Shown one piece after another: positions 43,011-52,600 of a DNA stretch of 64,000 bases; positions within the stretch are counted from its first letter, which is position 1, and every line of letters begins with the position of its first letter. This DNA comes from Sipunculus nudus (taxonomy: Eukaryota > Annelida > Sipuncula > Golfingiida > Sipunculidae), in contig CM049316.1 in assembly GCA_026874595.1 (NCBI GenBank), forward strand, positions 28,751,339-28,815,338. Reading direction: 5' to 3'. Position numbers and translations under genes: made by a program. The notes under the pieces are model-generated. The model saw nothing but the letters and a program-made list of their open reading frames with translations. It was not told where the DNA came from and made no database searches.

Positions 43011-43059
43011 TAACTTATAAAACGATCACATCTTGGCAAGTCCCTGCTGCGACTGCCGG

Positions 43060-43125
43060 ATTACAAATGGCGAAATGGCGGACTGTCTAGAAAAAAATAG
43101 ACCACGTGACCAATCACGTGTACCG
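43060..43125 (-). promoter_or_regulatory. Compact promoter: YY1-like pair, CACGTG-CCAAT-CACGTG
   Basis: Two CACGTG boxes (43103-43108 and 43115-43120) flank CCAAT (43110-43114), all within 18 bp. Just downstream on the minus strand are two AAATGGCG motifs (43065-43083), which match the YY1-type element often found at transcript starts of housekeeping genes. The first ATG of the small gene lies about 60 bp further on. The motifs are exact; their use is inferred. Confidence 0.6.
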
Positions 43126-43283
43126 CTCATGAAGAAAAATGAATATTTTTATTTAAAAAGTTCCCGCTAGGCTCAGTAGCAGCTACACTATCATTTTTTC
43201 ATTCAATTTTTAATACTTTTTGGAGCAGGTGAAGTTTTTTCTTGGCGACCTACACTGCTCCGGCACATATCCTTGTTCTTTTA

Positions 43284-43477
43284 CCATACAGAACCAGAGA
43301 CAGATAAACGGACATTAAGAAAAACAATGTATTATCCGTCCAATCTGGTAGCTACAACTATGGACAGGATCGTAAACTAATACGTAGTAGCATTTAATAT
43401 AGACGAACTCTTAATTGCGACCTTTACGACTTCAGAAACAACTATAAACACTTGAAATATCAATATTGCTAATAGAA
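43284..43477. repeat. SINE tail fragment plus 107-bp duplicated block
   Basis: AGAGACAGATAAACGGACATT through TTATCCGTCCAATCTG matches the tail of the SINE that follows at 43478. Between the two lies a copy (43358 onward) of the intronic block from 42673. The two copies of the block are the same over about 107 bp, so the duplication is recent. Confidence 0.85.
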
Positions 43478-43605
43478 CCAGAGACAGACAGACGGACATT
43501 AAGAAAAATGTATTATCCGTCCAATCTGAGATTCGAACTCACGATCTCCCAGCTTTAAGTCCTGCGCACTACGCCTGAGTAGCCGGTAGGAAGCTCTGCT
43601 TATGA
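43478..43605 (-). repeat. tRNA-derived SINE
   Basis: On the minus strand a tRNA-like head includes GGCGTAGTGCGCAGGACTT, AAAG and a T-arm GTGAGTTCGAATCTC (43528-43542), similar in layout to tRNA-Leu. It is followed by an unrelated tail (AGATTGGACGGATAATACAT). The acceptor stem does not pair and there is no cloverleaf, so it is a SINE rather than a tRNA gene. Confidence 0.7.
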
Positions 43606-44146
43606 TGTAGGGAAACACCCTACCGAACCAACATCTGCTCGAGTTGCAAAGTTTTAACTAAGAGTGTCAACTTCTACAGGTTATGTTCTTCAACTGCCAC
43701 AAACCCAAAACTCAGTGTCAACTTCTACGGATAATGTTCTTCGACTTCCATTAACACAAAATGTGCCTCACGATGCTTAGGCCTGATGATATATGCAATG
43801 ACTATGGAAGACTGAACTTTGTCAATGCCACATGGCCTTTAGGTGGTATCGCATCTACCTTAAGATGGAGTAGTCATTTCGTGAGCTCAAAATCTAACTA
43901 CTCTTCTATGCAGTTGTCCAAATTGTCCGTTTTGATGTTAGCATATATAGGTTTAACTACACCGTCTTACCTATGGTTTCAGCATAGTGTCTGAATAGGA
44001 TAAATGCATCAACAACCTCTTCAACAACAAAGATTGGCTTTTTAGTAGCAGAAATAAAAGGTTACATACACTGTTCACAATTCACACTTAATCTACTATT
44101 TCTTAGAAATCCTGAAAGTTGGTGTGCTTATTGATAAGTCATAGTA
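43606..44146. other. Stretch with no recognised gene
   Basis: A short direct repeat of GTGTCAACTTCTACGG/AGG...ATGTTCTTC occurs at about 43665-43745. The open plus-strand frame at 43761-43994 has no domain signature. Confidence 0.5.
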
Positions 44147-44375
44147 TTTTTCACGGTCGACTCCTAACCAGGGTGAACGCTCTGCAGGCTTAATGGGGAG
44201 ACTGTGCTCAACTAGTCACGTTTCACTCACAAATGAGTGTGCCTTTCGGGGGTTCCTCGGTGTTATGACCAGCAATGGGGACACACACCCAGGCCACGCA
44301 GGAGTGGTACCCCGACCGTAGTTGACATCAGGCTAACAGGATTTAAGCTCCTATCACGTAGTCCGAAACCGAAAC
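44147..44375 (-). repeat. Interspersed repeat R2, copy 2
   Basis: Inverted copy of 15540-15785. TTCACGGTCGAC, CTCTGCAGGCTTAATGG, GAGTGTGCCTTTCGGGG and GTCCGAAACCGAAACGG match in order on the opposite strand. Confidence 0.75.
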
Positions 44376-45394
44376 GGAACTAGGCCAAATGGATGTACAA
44401 AGTAATAGTTAAGCAAGCATTTAAAAAATGGAGGCAGTTTTCTCTACCTAAAAAAATAATTAGAAATATGAGTATTTGCTTGTCCATGCCTGATATACAT
44501 AAAGTAAGAAGACATATTTTTTTCTTATATTTGAAAAATATATTTGCAGACAAACTTGCAAAATACTCGCAAAGTAGGCAAATAGACTTAAAGAATAACA
44601 GATGCATGAAGGAAGGAGTTACTATATATTGCCAATAATGCTAGAATGTGATATGATTCAACATATACTAAAATATCAGAGAGGTCATGCCATTTTTATG
44701 AGTGTGTTTTATTTCATTTTTGTATTGCATTTTATCCCACATTCAAAACATTGGGGTGGAAATAATGCAATTGACCATCCCCCATTGTCAAATATTGATA
44801 GGGGAGGGGGGTATATCCCTCTTCCCCCGGGATCTACGCCTATAGAGGTGTGCGGTTTGAGATCATCTTCCATTGCTCCTTTGCCTATCAGGGTCAGACA
44901 ACCAGCAGCACCCGAACATGTCAAATTAATGAAGTGCAACTGTAGGGGGAACCTGATCTCATAAGCGTTCACCGGATGAAGTGATGTGTAAAACAGTATG
45001 TTAACAATGCTAACAATTTGCTTGCATGAATATAACACAAACTGAGGCTAGGGGTACGCTTGATGATGATAATACTGAAGGTTCGCAACTTCATGGACTG
45101 TACATAAACTATGCATATATATGGAACGACAGATTCATATTCTGTTATTCAAACGTATTTTAACATGCACATGTGTAATTTGTTTTCGTTTTCGATGGTT
45201 GGGCATAATCAAAATAGTCTCATTGACAGGTGAACAGGCCTACCTACATCTCATTGGTGTCACATTTTTCCAAAATGTATTATATCAAAGCGAGTTTGGC
45301 TTATTTGCCCTACCAAATTTGAAATTAACCTGGAACATATTGTATGTTCCAATTATGATCTGAGATATATCACAAAATAAGTAGGAATTCTATT
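44376..45394. other. Stretch with repeat R3 copy, no gene recognised
   Basis: A G/C-rich block at about 44745-44850 (TTGACCATCCCCCATTG, GGGGAGGGGGGTATATCCC) matches the repeat at 27465-27565. The frames around it arise from the repeat. Confidence 0.5.
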
Positions 45395-46215
45395 GGTAGC
45401 TGGAAGCGTTGCCCTTAATGCTTTTCTATGTCAATTTCTCGCAAGGAATGCCACAACATTTTGACTGTTTTCCTTAGAATTTCACCTTAACCTTAGTACC
45501 TTAAATGAACCTATCCTGGCAGCAAAACTATCACCACATTTAAGTCAATTCTTAATTTAGATGGAAATGACTCTGAGAATGTTTCCTATGTCACTTTCTT
45601 GCAAAATATGCCGTATCATGGACAGTTTTCAGTTTTCCTCAGAATTTGACCTTTCGTTTATACATGATACGAACCTTTCCTGTTTTCACAACTATCACCA
45701 ACTGAATATGTGCATTTTATATTTATATAAAAATGACCCCTTTTATGTGTTTCTATGTTACGTTCCTGCAAAAACATGCTATAAAATTGCGATTGTTGCT
45801 ATTTCTCATCCAAGTTTTGCTTTAACCTTGCCCTTATTGCTCTATAGGAACCTTTTATGAGCTCATAATATCAACTAATGGATGGGCATCCACAGCATTC
45901 TAAAGTCAAGCAAATCACACTTAAAATAAATTCCACAAAAGTACAATACCATTACAAGTGTTGCCTTATTCTTCCAAATTTAATTTTGACCATGACCTTG
46001 ATGCATGATTTATGCATCTCCAGAGCTCAGAATTGCAACCAAATGCATGGGCATTCTTAAGATAGTTAGAAATGACAACTTTATGCATTTCGATGGCGCT
46101 TTCTTGCATTAACATGTTGTATCATGGCGATTGTTGCTTTTTTTCTTGAAAGTATGACATTGACCTTGACCTTAATGCATGATATGTACCATTTATAAGC
46201 CATATCTGATTACAA
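45395..46215. repeat. Diverged 170-bp tandem array (about five units)
   Basis: Unit starts of the type ATGACCCCTTTTATGTGTTT fall at about 45565, 45733 and 46073 (two units on), and a first unit begins near 45395. Within units the order is TTTCTTGCAAAATATG, CTATATCATGGCGATTGTTG, then TTGACCTTGACCTTAATGCA. Units are well diverged. The TGACCTTGACCTT word reads AAGGTCAAGGTCA on the other strand. Confidence 0.8.
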
Positions 46216-46914
46216 TCCGTGAAGAAACACAGAAAAAATTAGTAAAATGCGCGCTCTGCCCATCGCCTACGGCGCTTCACCGATGTGGTCAAAGCATTTT
46301 GGAGCGTCCACATGGAAATTTCACAAAATTATTCGACTTATCTCACTTTTTCCTCCTATATATCATTTAAAGCTGGTGAAGTGTTCTTTTTGATGGTATA
46401 TGTATTTATCAAATTCATATTAATTATCGATGGAATTTTAACAAATGAGAAATTATAAATGTTTTAATAGAACACGATTCTCAGCAGCCAGTAAAAGCAA
46501 ACCACTTTTTGGAGAAATCTCATAAAGATTTGTTTCTCTTTCAACTACCAAGTCCCTTTTATGTTTAAAAAAAGATTTTATTTTATCATTGGATCAAAAA
46601 TAAAAAAAATCAATTTAACATTTTGTTTGTAATGGTTTCCGATTTATACAGGCCACCGTGCAACCGAACAAGAAACCTCGACTTGAGTTAAAGGTTCTTT
46701 TCAAAAAGTTACCATTTTAGACTGTGACTTGCGGACATATGGGAGGTGCTTTACACATTGAAATCTGATGTTGGTTATAATTTTAGATGACCCTTTTTTG
46801 AATGCCCAAAATATTCAGAACCCTGGTTGAGGTTACTCTAACTTCTTTCCGAAATCAACTCCGCGTTGGGCATAGTGTTCACTGCTTCCAAGACTCTATT
46901 ACAAATCAGTTCAA
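46216..46914. other. Stretch with no recognised gene
   Basis: Noncoding by eye. No repeat or RNA gene was recognised. Confidence 0.5.
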
Positions 46915-47228
46915 TATGCTAATTGAGCATCCTGGTATATATCTTTGTATTATATATAAAAATTAAAACAACAAATAACCTCCTTGCCCTGTTATGTTCC
47001 AGTATCGCACGTGTACCCCGACCAATCCTATTGTGCCCCCGAGGACAATAGGATCAGTGTCAGTCTTTCACACCCCCCCCCCCAATCGCACAAAGCATAA
47101 TCTCGTAATCTCGTAAAGTCTAGGCTTTTCAAACCACGCCGTTAGCTTCATTCTAACCACATTCACCTGATGATCGGGTCGCATCCCGTGAAACAGACTT
47201 GTGAATTAACAGTGTTGTTTTCTTCAGA
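46915..47228 (+). repeat. Interspersed repeat R1, copy 3
   Basis: It matches 7783-8126 along its length: GAGCATCCTGGTA, CAATCCTATTGTGCCCC, GAGGACAATAGGATCAGTGT, GCCGTTAGCTTCATTCTAAC, then GTTTTCTTCAGAGTTATATA into (TA)n. It has an 11-C run (47073-47083) where copy 2 has other sequence. Confidence 0.8.
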
Positions 47229-47229
47229 G

Positions 47230-47290
<61 letters not shown>
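47229..47290. repeat. (TA)n microsatellite, left of pogo-like element
   Basis: About 30 TA units between repeat R1 and the element at 47291. Confidence 0.95.
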
Positions 47291-47293
<3 letters not shown>

Positions 47294-48213
47294 ACCTCGT
47301 TGTGTCGAACTCGGTTAAGTCGAATTCCCGCATGTGTCGAAGTCGAAGGTGGAGTCCCTGCAAAAACAGTTAAAACCTTACTAACTTAACTCCGTTTGTG
47401 TCGAACTCGGATTTGTAGAAAAACCTGATGTGGCGAAGTGTTTTGTTGGTCCCCAGCAAGTATATATATATCGTTTAACTCGAATTTCTGTCGCCTGAAT
47501 GTTTGGATAACGGTTGTGTTCGGTCCAATAATCATACCTACGGCTGTGATGACCATTTACATAATTAATAACGGCAATAATCTTACTCATCAATGGTCCG
47601 TTGTGTTCCTGTTTGGCCAATTACATACTCATGATCAGGCCTTCCTCCTCTCGCCAACAATTCGAAATGAGAAGTTATTAATAAACCGAACAAATTGGAA
47701 TCCTTTCCTTTGATGTGTCTGGGGTACACATATACAGATCGCTATATAGAGGGAGAAAGATGAGATCTTTCAGACAGACTCTTATTTGTACAATAGAGTA
47801 CGTTATACTGCTTTTCTGCTTCACTTTTATATTGTTCGTGTCCTGTTTGCCATGGCGTCGCGGCCTGCTCAAGTTTGATGTGAAGACCTTTGAGCAAAAG
47901 TACTAAGCGCTGGTCCAGGTAGAACGTGGTGGCACGATCAAGACAGATTGCATTTGATGATTTGTGTGCTTTCATGCTTGTATGTGCTCCCATTTCACCT
48001 TCTTGATTTTCCTGATCCTATTTTTTGTGGTACTTGTGCGCTTTTTTTTATTAAAAAAATAAATTTATGATAAAATCTGTGTTGTTCTTTCCCGCAAATA
48101 TTTGTTTGAACTATATAATATGGGCCCTGTATACACGTGCAGTATTAGTTGATAACTCCGGATATGTCAAAGTAAATTGACCGGTCCCTCGTCTTCAACA
48201 CAACGAAGTTTTA

Positions 48214-48218
<5 letters not shown>
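47291..48218. mobile_element. Pogo/Tigger-like element inserted in (TA)n
   Basis: The left end is GTAACCTCGTTGTGTCGAAC. The right end is CAACACAACGAAGTTTTACTG, whose inverse starts CAGTAAAACTTCGTTGTGTT. These imperfect 20-bp inverted ends resemble pogo/Tigger ends, which target TA. (TA)n lies on both sides, so the insertion split a microsatellite. GTCGAACTCGG recurs inside near the left end. The element is about 0.93 kb with no transposase recognised, so it is nonautonomous or internally deleted. Confidence 0.72.
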
Positions 48219-48283
<65 letters not shown>

Positions 48284-48285
48284 AG
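48219..48285. repeat. (TA)n microsatellite, right of pogo-like element
   Basis: About 30 TA units, the right half of the tract split by the element at 47291-48218. Confidence 0.95.
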
Positions 48286-48960
48286 TACGTTTCAAATATA
48301 TAACAGCTAAGTATAATTTTAAAAAAAATAAGGTATTGTGTTTTCAGAAAAAAATTACTTCTAAACCAGGCAGGGCCAGATATCTACTTCAGAAATGGAG
48401 AAATTGAACCAAAGTGTATCATTCTAACTATTAATTCATATTATAGCCAATATTTAAATCCTATTCTCTTCATAGCATGGAGATGATTTTATTACTCCTC
48501 CAATGTAACTTAAAAGTGTGTGAGTGTGTATATACCCCTCACCCCCCCCCCACCCCCCATTGACGTATCTGATAGTCAACTATATTTGTGGTCATTGTCT
48601 CAATGGTGCCGGGGAAACTAAATTAATTATGGGACCACGCAGTGAATGCATTTTTGTACTTTGTAAGAATTCGCGAAAAAGCCATAGCTGTTAGAGGAAA
48701 TTACACACGTTTTTCAAAGTTTTCTCCACTTAGTGTTCTGGACTGTTGCAGGTAAGCCAACCGGGGACTTTTGTCCCTTTGCTCAACCACAAAACAGTTA
48801 CCTGCAGCACTTGCTTTGCATGAATACATGCGATAAATTGCATATGATAAGAAATCATATAATAATGAAAGACGCAAGGTAAAAAGCTTAATCTATGATA
48901 CACCGGGGGAAGGAGAAGGTGCTTACTACACATGGAATAATTAACGTAAAAAAATAAAAT
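48286..48960. other. Stretch with no recognised gene
   Basis: A C-rich patch (10 C at 48542-48551, then CACCCCCC) with TATACCCCTC resembles repeat R3. No gene was found. Confidence 0.5.
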
Positions 48961-49140
48961 AAGGGCCATTGCAGCAATTGGTAAAACGCTCGGCTCTCTC
49001 CGCTGGCGACCCGGTTTCGATCCCTAGCGTACCTATACGGCTATGAGTGGTAGTAGACCGTCCAAGGCTTGCGGTTTTCTCTGTGGTGTCCGTCACAGAC
49101 TAAAAAAAGCCACCATTCGAGCTAGGAAGAGTGTCTTGTA
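48961..49140 (+). repeat. tRNA-derived SINE
   Basis: The head has GCAGCAATTGGTAAAACGCT (A-box-like) and GGTTTCGATCCC (B-box-like, near 49011). The tail includes GCGGTTTTCTCTGTGG and CCGTCACAGACTAAAAAAAG. The tRNA stems do not close, so it is not a functional tRNA gene. Confidence 0.65.
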
Positions 49141-49439
49141 TAAATTATTATATTAGCTATCATGACCAATTGAACAAGCCAAGCAAAAAATGAATAAATA
49201 CGTGATATCTCGTTAAGCAGGGAAAATACAAGATACAAGACATACGATACCAATACAGGAAATTGCTTTATGATATGATATCATATGTGAAAAGTAAAGA
49301 CATAATAGTATAGTATTTAAAAAGAAGTGGTAATATTATATTTTGATTTATCTATGCATTAAAAAATTGAATCGCCTTCGGTACAAATGAATTGGAATAC
49401 CAGTTTGTTCTCCATTTCAGAGACTGCAGCCTTCGGCCT

Positions 49440-50080
49440 GATTTTAGCCAGACAATATAATCACTAATCAAGCTTAAGCATCAAATGATTATTCTTGCAT
49501 CAAGTTACTACTTATCCAATTTTCTTTCGATATTGATTTTCATCACAACTTGAAATTAATCCAACAACTACGGTATCATCTGCATATTTCAAAATTAGAC
49601 ATCCTTGTTGTTTAGCATGGAAATCAGTTGTATAAATTATGAACAGAAATTGGGAAAGCACGCATCCTTGCGGGGCCCCTGTATTCAACACTTAAAACTG
49701 ATTAATTGCTATTATCAGTCTTTTCACACTGCTTTCTCTTAGTGAGAAAGTCCAGTACCCAACAAACATAGATCATGGGGAACAATTAACAGCTTATCGA
49801 AGTATGCGACTGATCTAAATGTTTATATATACTGTCCAAGAGCACAAGAATAGCTTCTTCAGTCCAACATTCTTTCATGTAAGCAAATTGGTAATAAGCC
49901 AGATGGTTATCAGTATAAATCAAACTATATTTTAATTAACACTTCTCTAAGCATTTCAAACCTACCGGTGTTAGAGCCACAGGCCGATAATCATTAAGCA
50001 CAGTAGGTTTTATCCTATTAGGAATAGGTACTATTTCTGATGTTTTCTATGAGACTGGCACTTTTTCTCAATTAATGATC
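49440..50080 (-). pseudogene. Rex1/CR1-like non-LTR reverse transcriptase remnant
   Basis: On the minus strand, in order: PTVLNDYRPVALTPVGLKCL near 50000, an EEAILVLLDSIYKHLDQS block, a WVLDFLT block, then an unbroken piece with NTGAPQGCVLSQFLF and the catalytic YADD (49575-49586) followed by TVVVGLIS and DENQYRKKIG. Frame changes and stops separate the pieces, so it is dead, but the catalytic core itself reads cleanly. Clade placement is from motif wording. Confidence 0.8.
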
Positions 50081-50229
50081 TGTTGAATATATTATAGTGA
50101 ATCTGTTATACTTAGCAGAAATATTGCTACTGGGAAATATAGGCTAAATTCAAAATGTAATATATTAATACAAGGACGAACATAAAAAGAAATATTACTA
50201 TACATACAAGAAAAAGTTATCTCGGGTAT

Positions 50230-50580
50230 AGATCAGGTACGTCCGAAGCCTGTTGTAGAACTAGCCCTTTATCAGGTGCATTGAAAAATGCATCAAAGTC
50301 ATGCATATTCAAACTGTACCTAGCCCTTCATAAGTTGTACCAATGCTGCAAGTTTGGCGACTCTGATTCAAATTCTTCCTAGTTATTGCGTTAATGTCTT
50401 TATAGTATTATATCCTTTGTGACGTTTGGTCATTTATATTGACCTGGCCCTTCATGAGGTGTATCAATGCTGCGGGTTTGATGGCTGTGTTTAAATTCTT
50501 TTCAATTTATTGCGTGAACATCATTTTTGCATTATCGCCTTTGTGACCTTGAAAAATGCATCAAGGACATCAAGTAAGAA
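50230..50580. repeat. 124-bp tandem repeat and tail
   Basis: TAGCCCTTCATAAGTTGTAC at 50321 and TGGCCCTTCATGAGGTGTAT at 50445 begin two matching units that run through CAATGCTGC, GGGTTTG, AAATTCTT, TTATTGCGT and CCTTTGTGACC. A partial unit precedes them at about 50260. GAAAAATGCATCAA occurs before and after. A GACGGAC-rich stretch follows at about 50670-50710. Confidence 0.8.
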
Positions 50581-52600
50581 CTTTAACTGGCATTTCAGGT
50601 TGCTTCCGTGGTGGAAGTATAGTGACTGAAAGTTTTTTTTCACGCAATTGCTTCAACATCAGATCTGTGAAGGACGGACATATGGACGGCCCGAGGAACG
50701 GAAAGACGGATTCACACTAACCATTTCTATGTCCCCCTGCCGACGATGGCGAGAACAATAATAACTGATGTTCAGGGGATGTGTGGTGATTCCAACCGTC
50801 AACAGGAATTCCTTATGGGGTCTTTTAACCGGAGACCTGCCGCCATCTACCGATTATTTCTAAAACTTAATGAATATACAGCGTCATATTATGAGAAAAC
50901 AACGCACGTGTTAAAATATGTACGCCTTGGCCTCGTCAACCAATAAGCTACTAAAAGTCTAAGACGTCGGTGCTTCAGAAAATACAAGATTATCATATGA
51001 GTGAAATACAAAATTATATGAACAAAGCAATGGCTGCATTATTTTTTTTGTCTTGCATTCCTCCGTCACTTTTGATGCCTGTTATAAAAAAACAGAACCT
51101 TAAGTGTTTGGCCACAGGCGCACTATCACCTTCCGATCACAAAGTGTATCCGTTACACTCTCACCACCCCTTTGATCCACCATGCGCGGTCGGTGCAACA
51201 GATCATGAGACGGTATCCATACAAGTGTTAATGGAACTCAACAAAAAACTGATTAAATAATTGTTTGATCTGAAGTGAGCAAGAAGTAAGCAAAGTGTTG
51301 CCGTAAATTAATGTCAGCCTGCCTGAGATGATTGCACTATTTACGTACGCGATTTTAATGGTCACTCTTTTATTAGATCGCTTTTGTCGTTAAATGGTTT
51401 GTTGATGTAGTAAAATGGTTTCTCGTTTAGTAGGTAAATGATGTCGTAAAAGCTAAAGGCTTTAAAGGGTTCTAAAAGCCTGTCTTCTTGAGTTGCTTAC
51501 GTTGCTCGACAACGATGTAAAATACATAATCTATGCATGGTAAACCCTTTATCTATCCTGCATATTAAACATATTTGATAATCGAAAATTGATTCAGGCA
51601 ATCAGAGGAACTCTATATATTAAATAGCTGGAAATGGTGTGAAAAATGTTCTTGTATAGCAGGGGTCCAGTCAGGCTCCTGCAGAAACATAGGAATTTTA
51701 TAGGAGCAGTCGAGACAAAGTGATAGGAGTGTACAGGAGCTTTCTTCCAAAATATAAGAAAAATAAAGGAGCTTTAACTGCACAACCAGATTTTACTATC
51801 AGGTCTCCATATAAAAGTCTGTTTTTTTTTGTTTCGAAGGCTGAATTTGAATGACTGCAACATTACCGGTACAAATCTACGAAAGTGCTGACTTTTTCAA
51901 TAATAACGTGTCTCAGAAACATTGATTATTAAATAAAAACATGCAGTGTTACCATTAACAAAACTGTAGAAAGAATAAAATATAGGCAAACATAGGAAGT
52001 TTTGGTCTGAATACTGGAAAATATAGGAAATTTTTGGAGGCATGTTTTCGTATGGAAAAGATAGGAAATATAGGAAATATAGGAGTGGGAGTAATATATT
52101 GCTATTATTGTGATATAAGAGTCTGTAGAATTGAGTTAATTATAGTCTCCCGTTTCCGATGTAGCACAGACTTGGCATAAATAGAATTATCACATTTTCA
52201 TTAAAAAAATGAAAAAAGGCTTTACGTTTCTACCTCACATAAAATTGGCTTAAAAAATACCACGAGGAAAACCATGAAATTTTTTGTTGCTTTGTTTCCG
52301 AGCAATACATATTGCAAAGTCGATATTTGCATTTTCACAGCGATCACTTGAAGACCCCTCCTACCCACCATCCCCCGGACGCCAGCAAAGGCTATATAGT
52401 TTATTCCTGTGACTATAACCTTTTGACCAAAATATCAATATAGATAAAAAGAACGATGACAAATGATGGCATATAGATTTGTTTTAAAGCCATGAGAAGA
52501 CACCTTATATAATGAGAATAACTAAGCAGACATAAACAATTTTAAATTGTCTTTTCCAATATTGGCCGAAGAAGAGTAATAAGAAGTTGTAATATTTTTT
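50581..52600. other. Stretch with no recognised gene
   Basis: A 96-residue plus-strand frame at 50970-51260 has no domain signature and no splice context. From about 51660 to 52095 ATAGGAA/TAGGAG words recur many times, apparently a degenerate simple repeat. Confidence 0.5.

Noticed and set aside
43526-43595. Possible tRNA-Leu gene on the minus strand
   Set aside because: The T-arm and anticodon-like region look right, but the acceptor stem does not close and an unrelated tail follows. It is a tRNA-derived SINE.
44602-45038. Overlapping 120- and 109-residue frames on both strands
   Set aside because: They cross the G/C-rich repeat R3, which also occurs at 27.5 kb, so they are repeat artefacts.
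47381-47993. Transposase gene inside the pogo-like element
   Set aside because: The minus-strand frames have no DDE-type or helix-turn-helix pattern that I can recognise.
48975-49025. Possible tRNA gene on the plus strand
   Set aside because: A- and B-box-like words are present without a cloverleaf, and a SINE-type tail follows.
50970-51260. 96-residue plus-strand frame with a hydrophobic stretch
   Set aside because: No family resemblance and no supporting signals.
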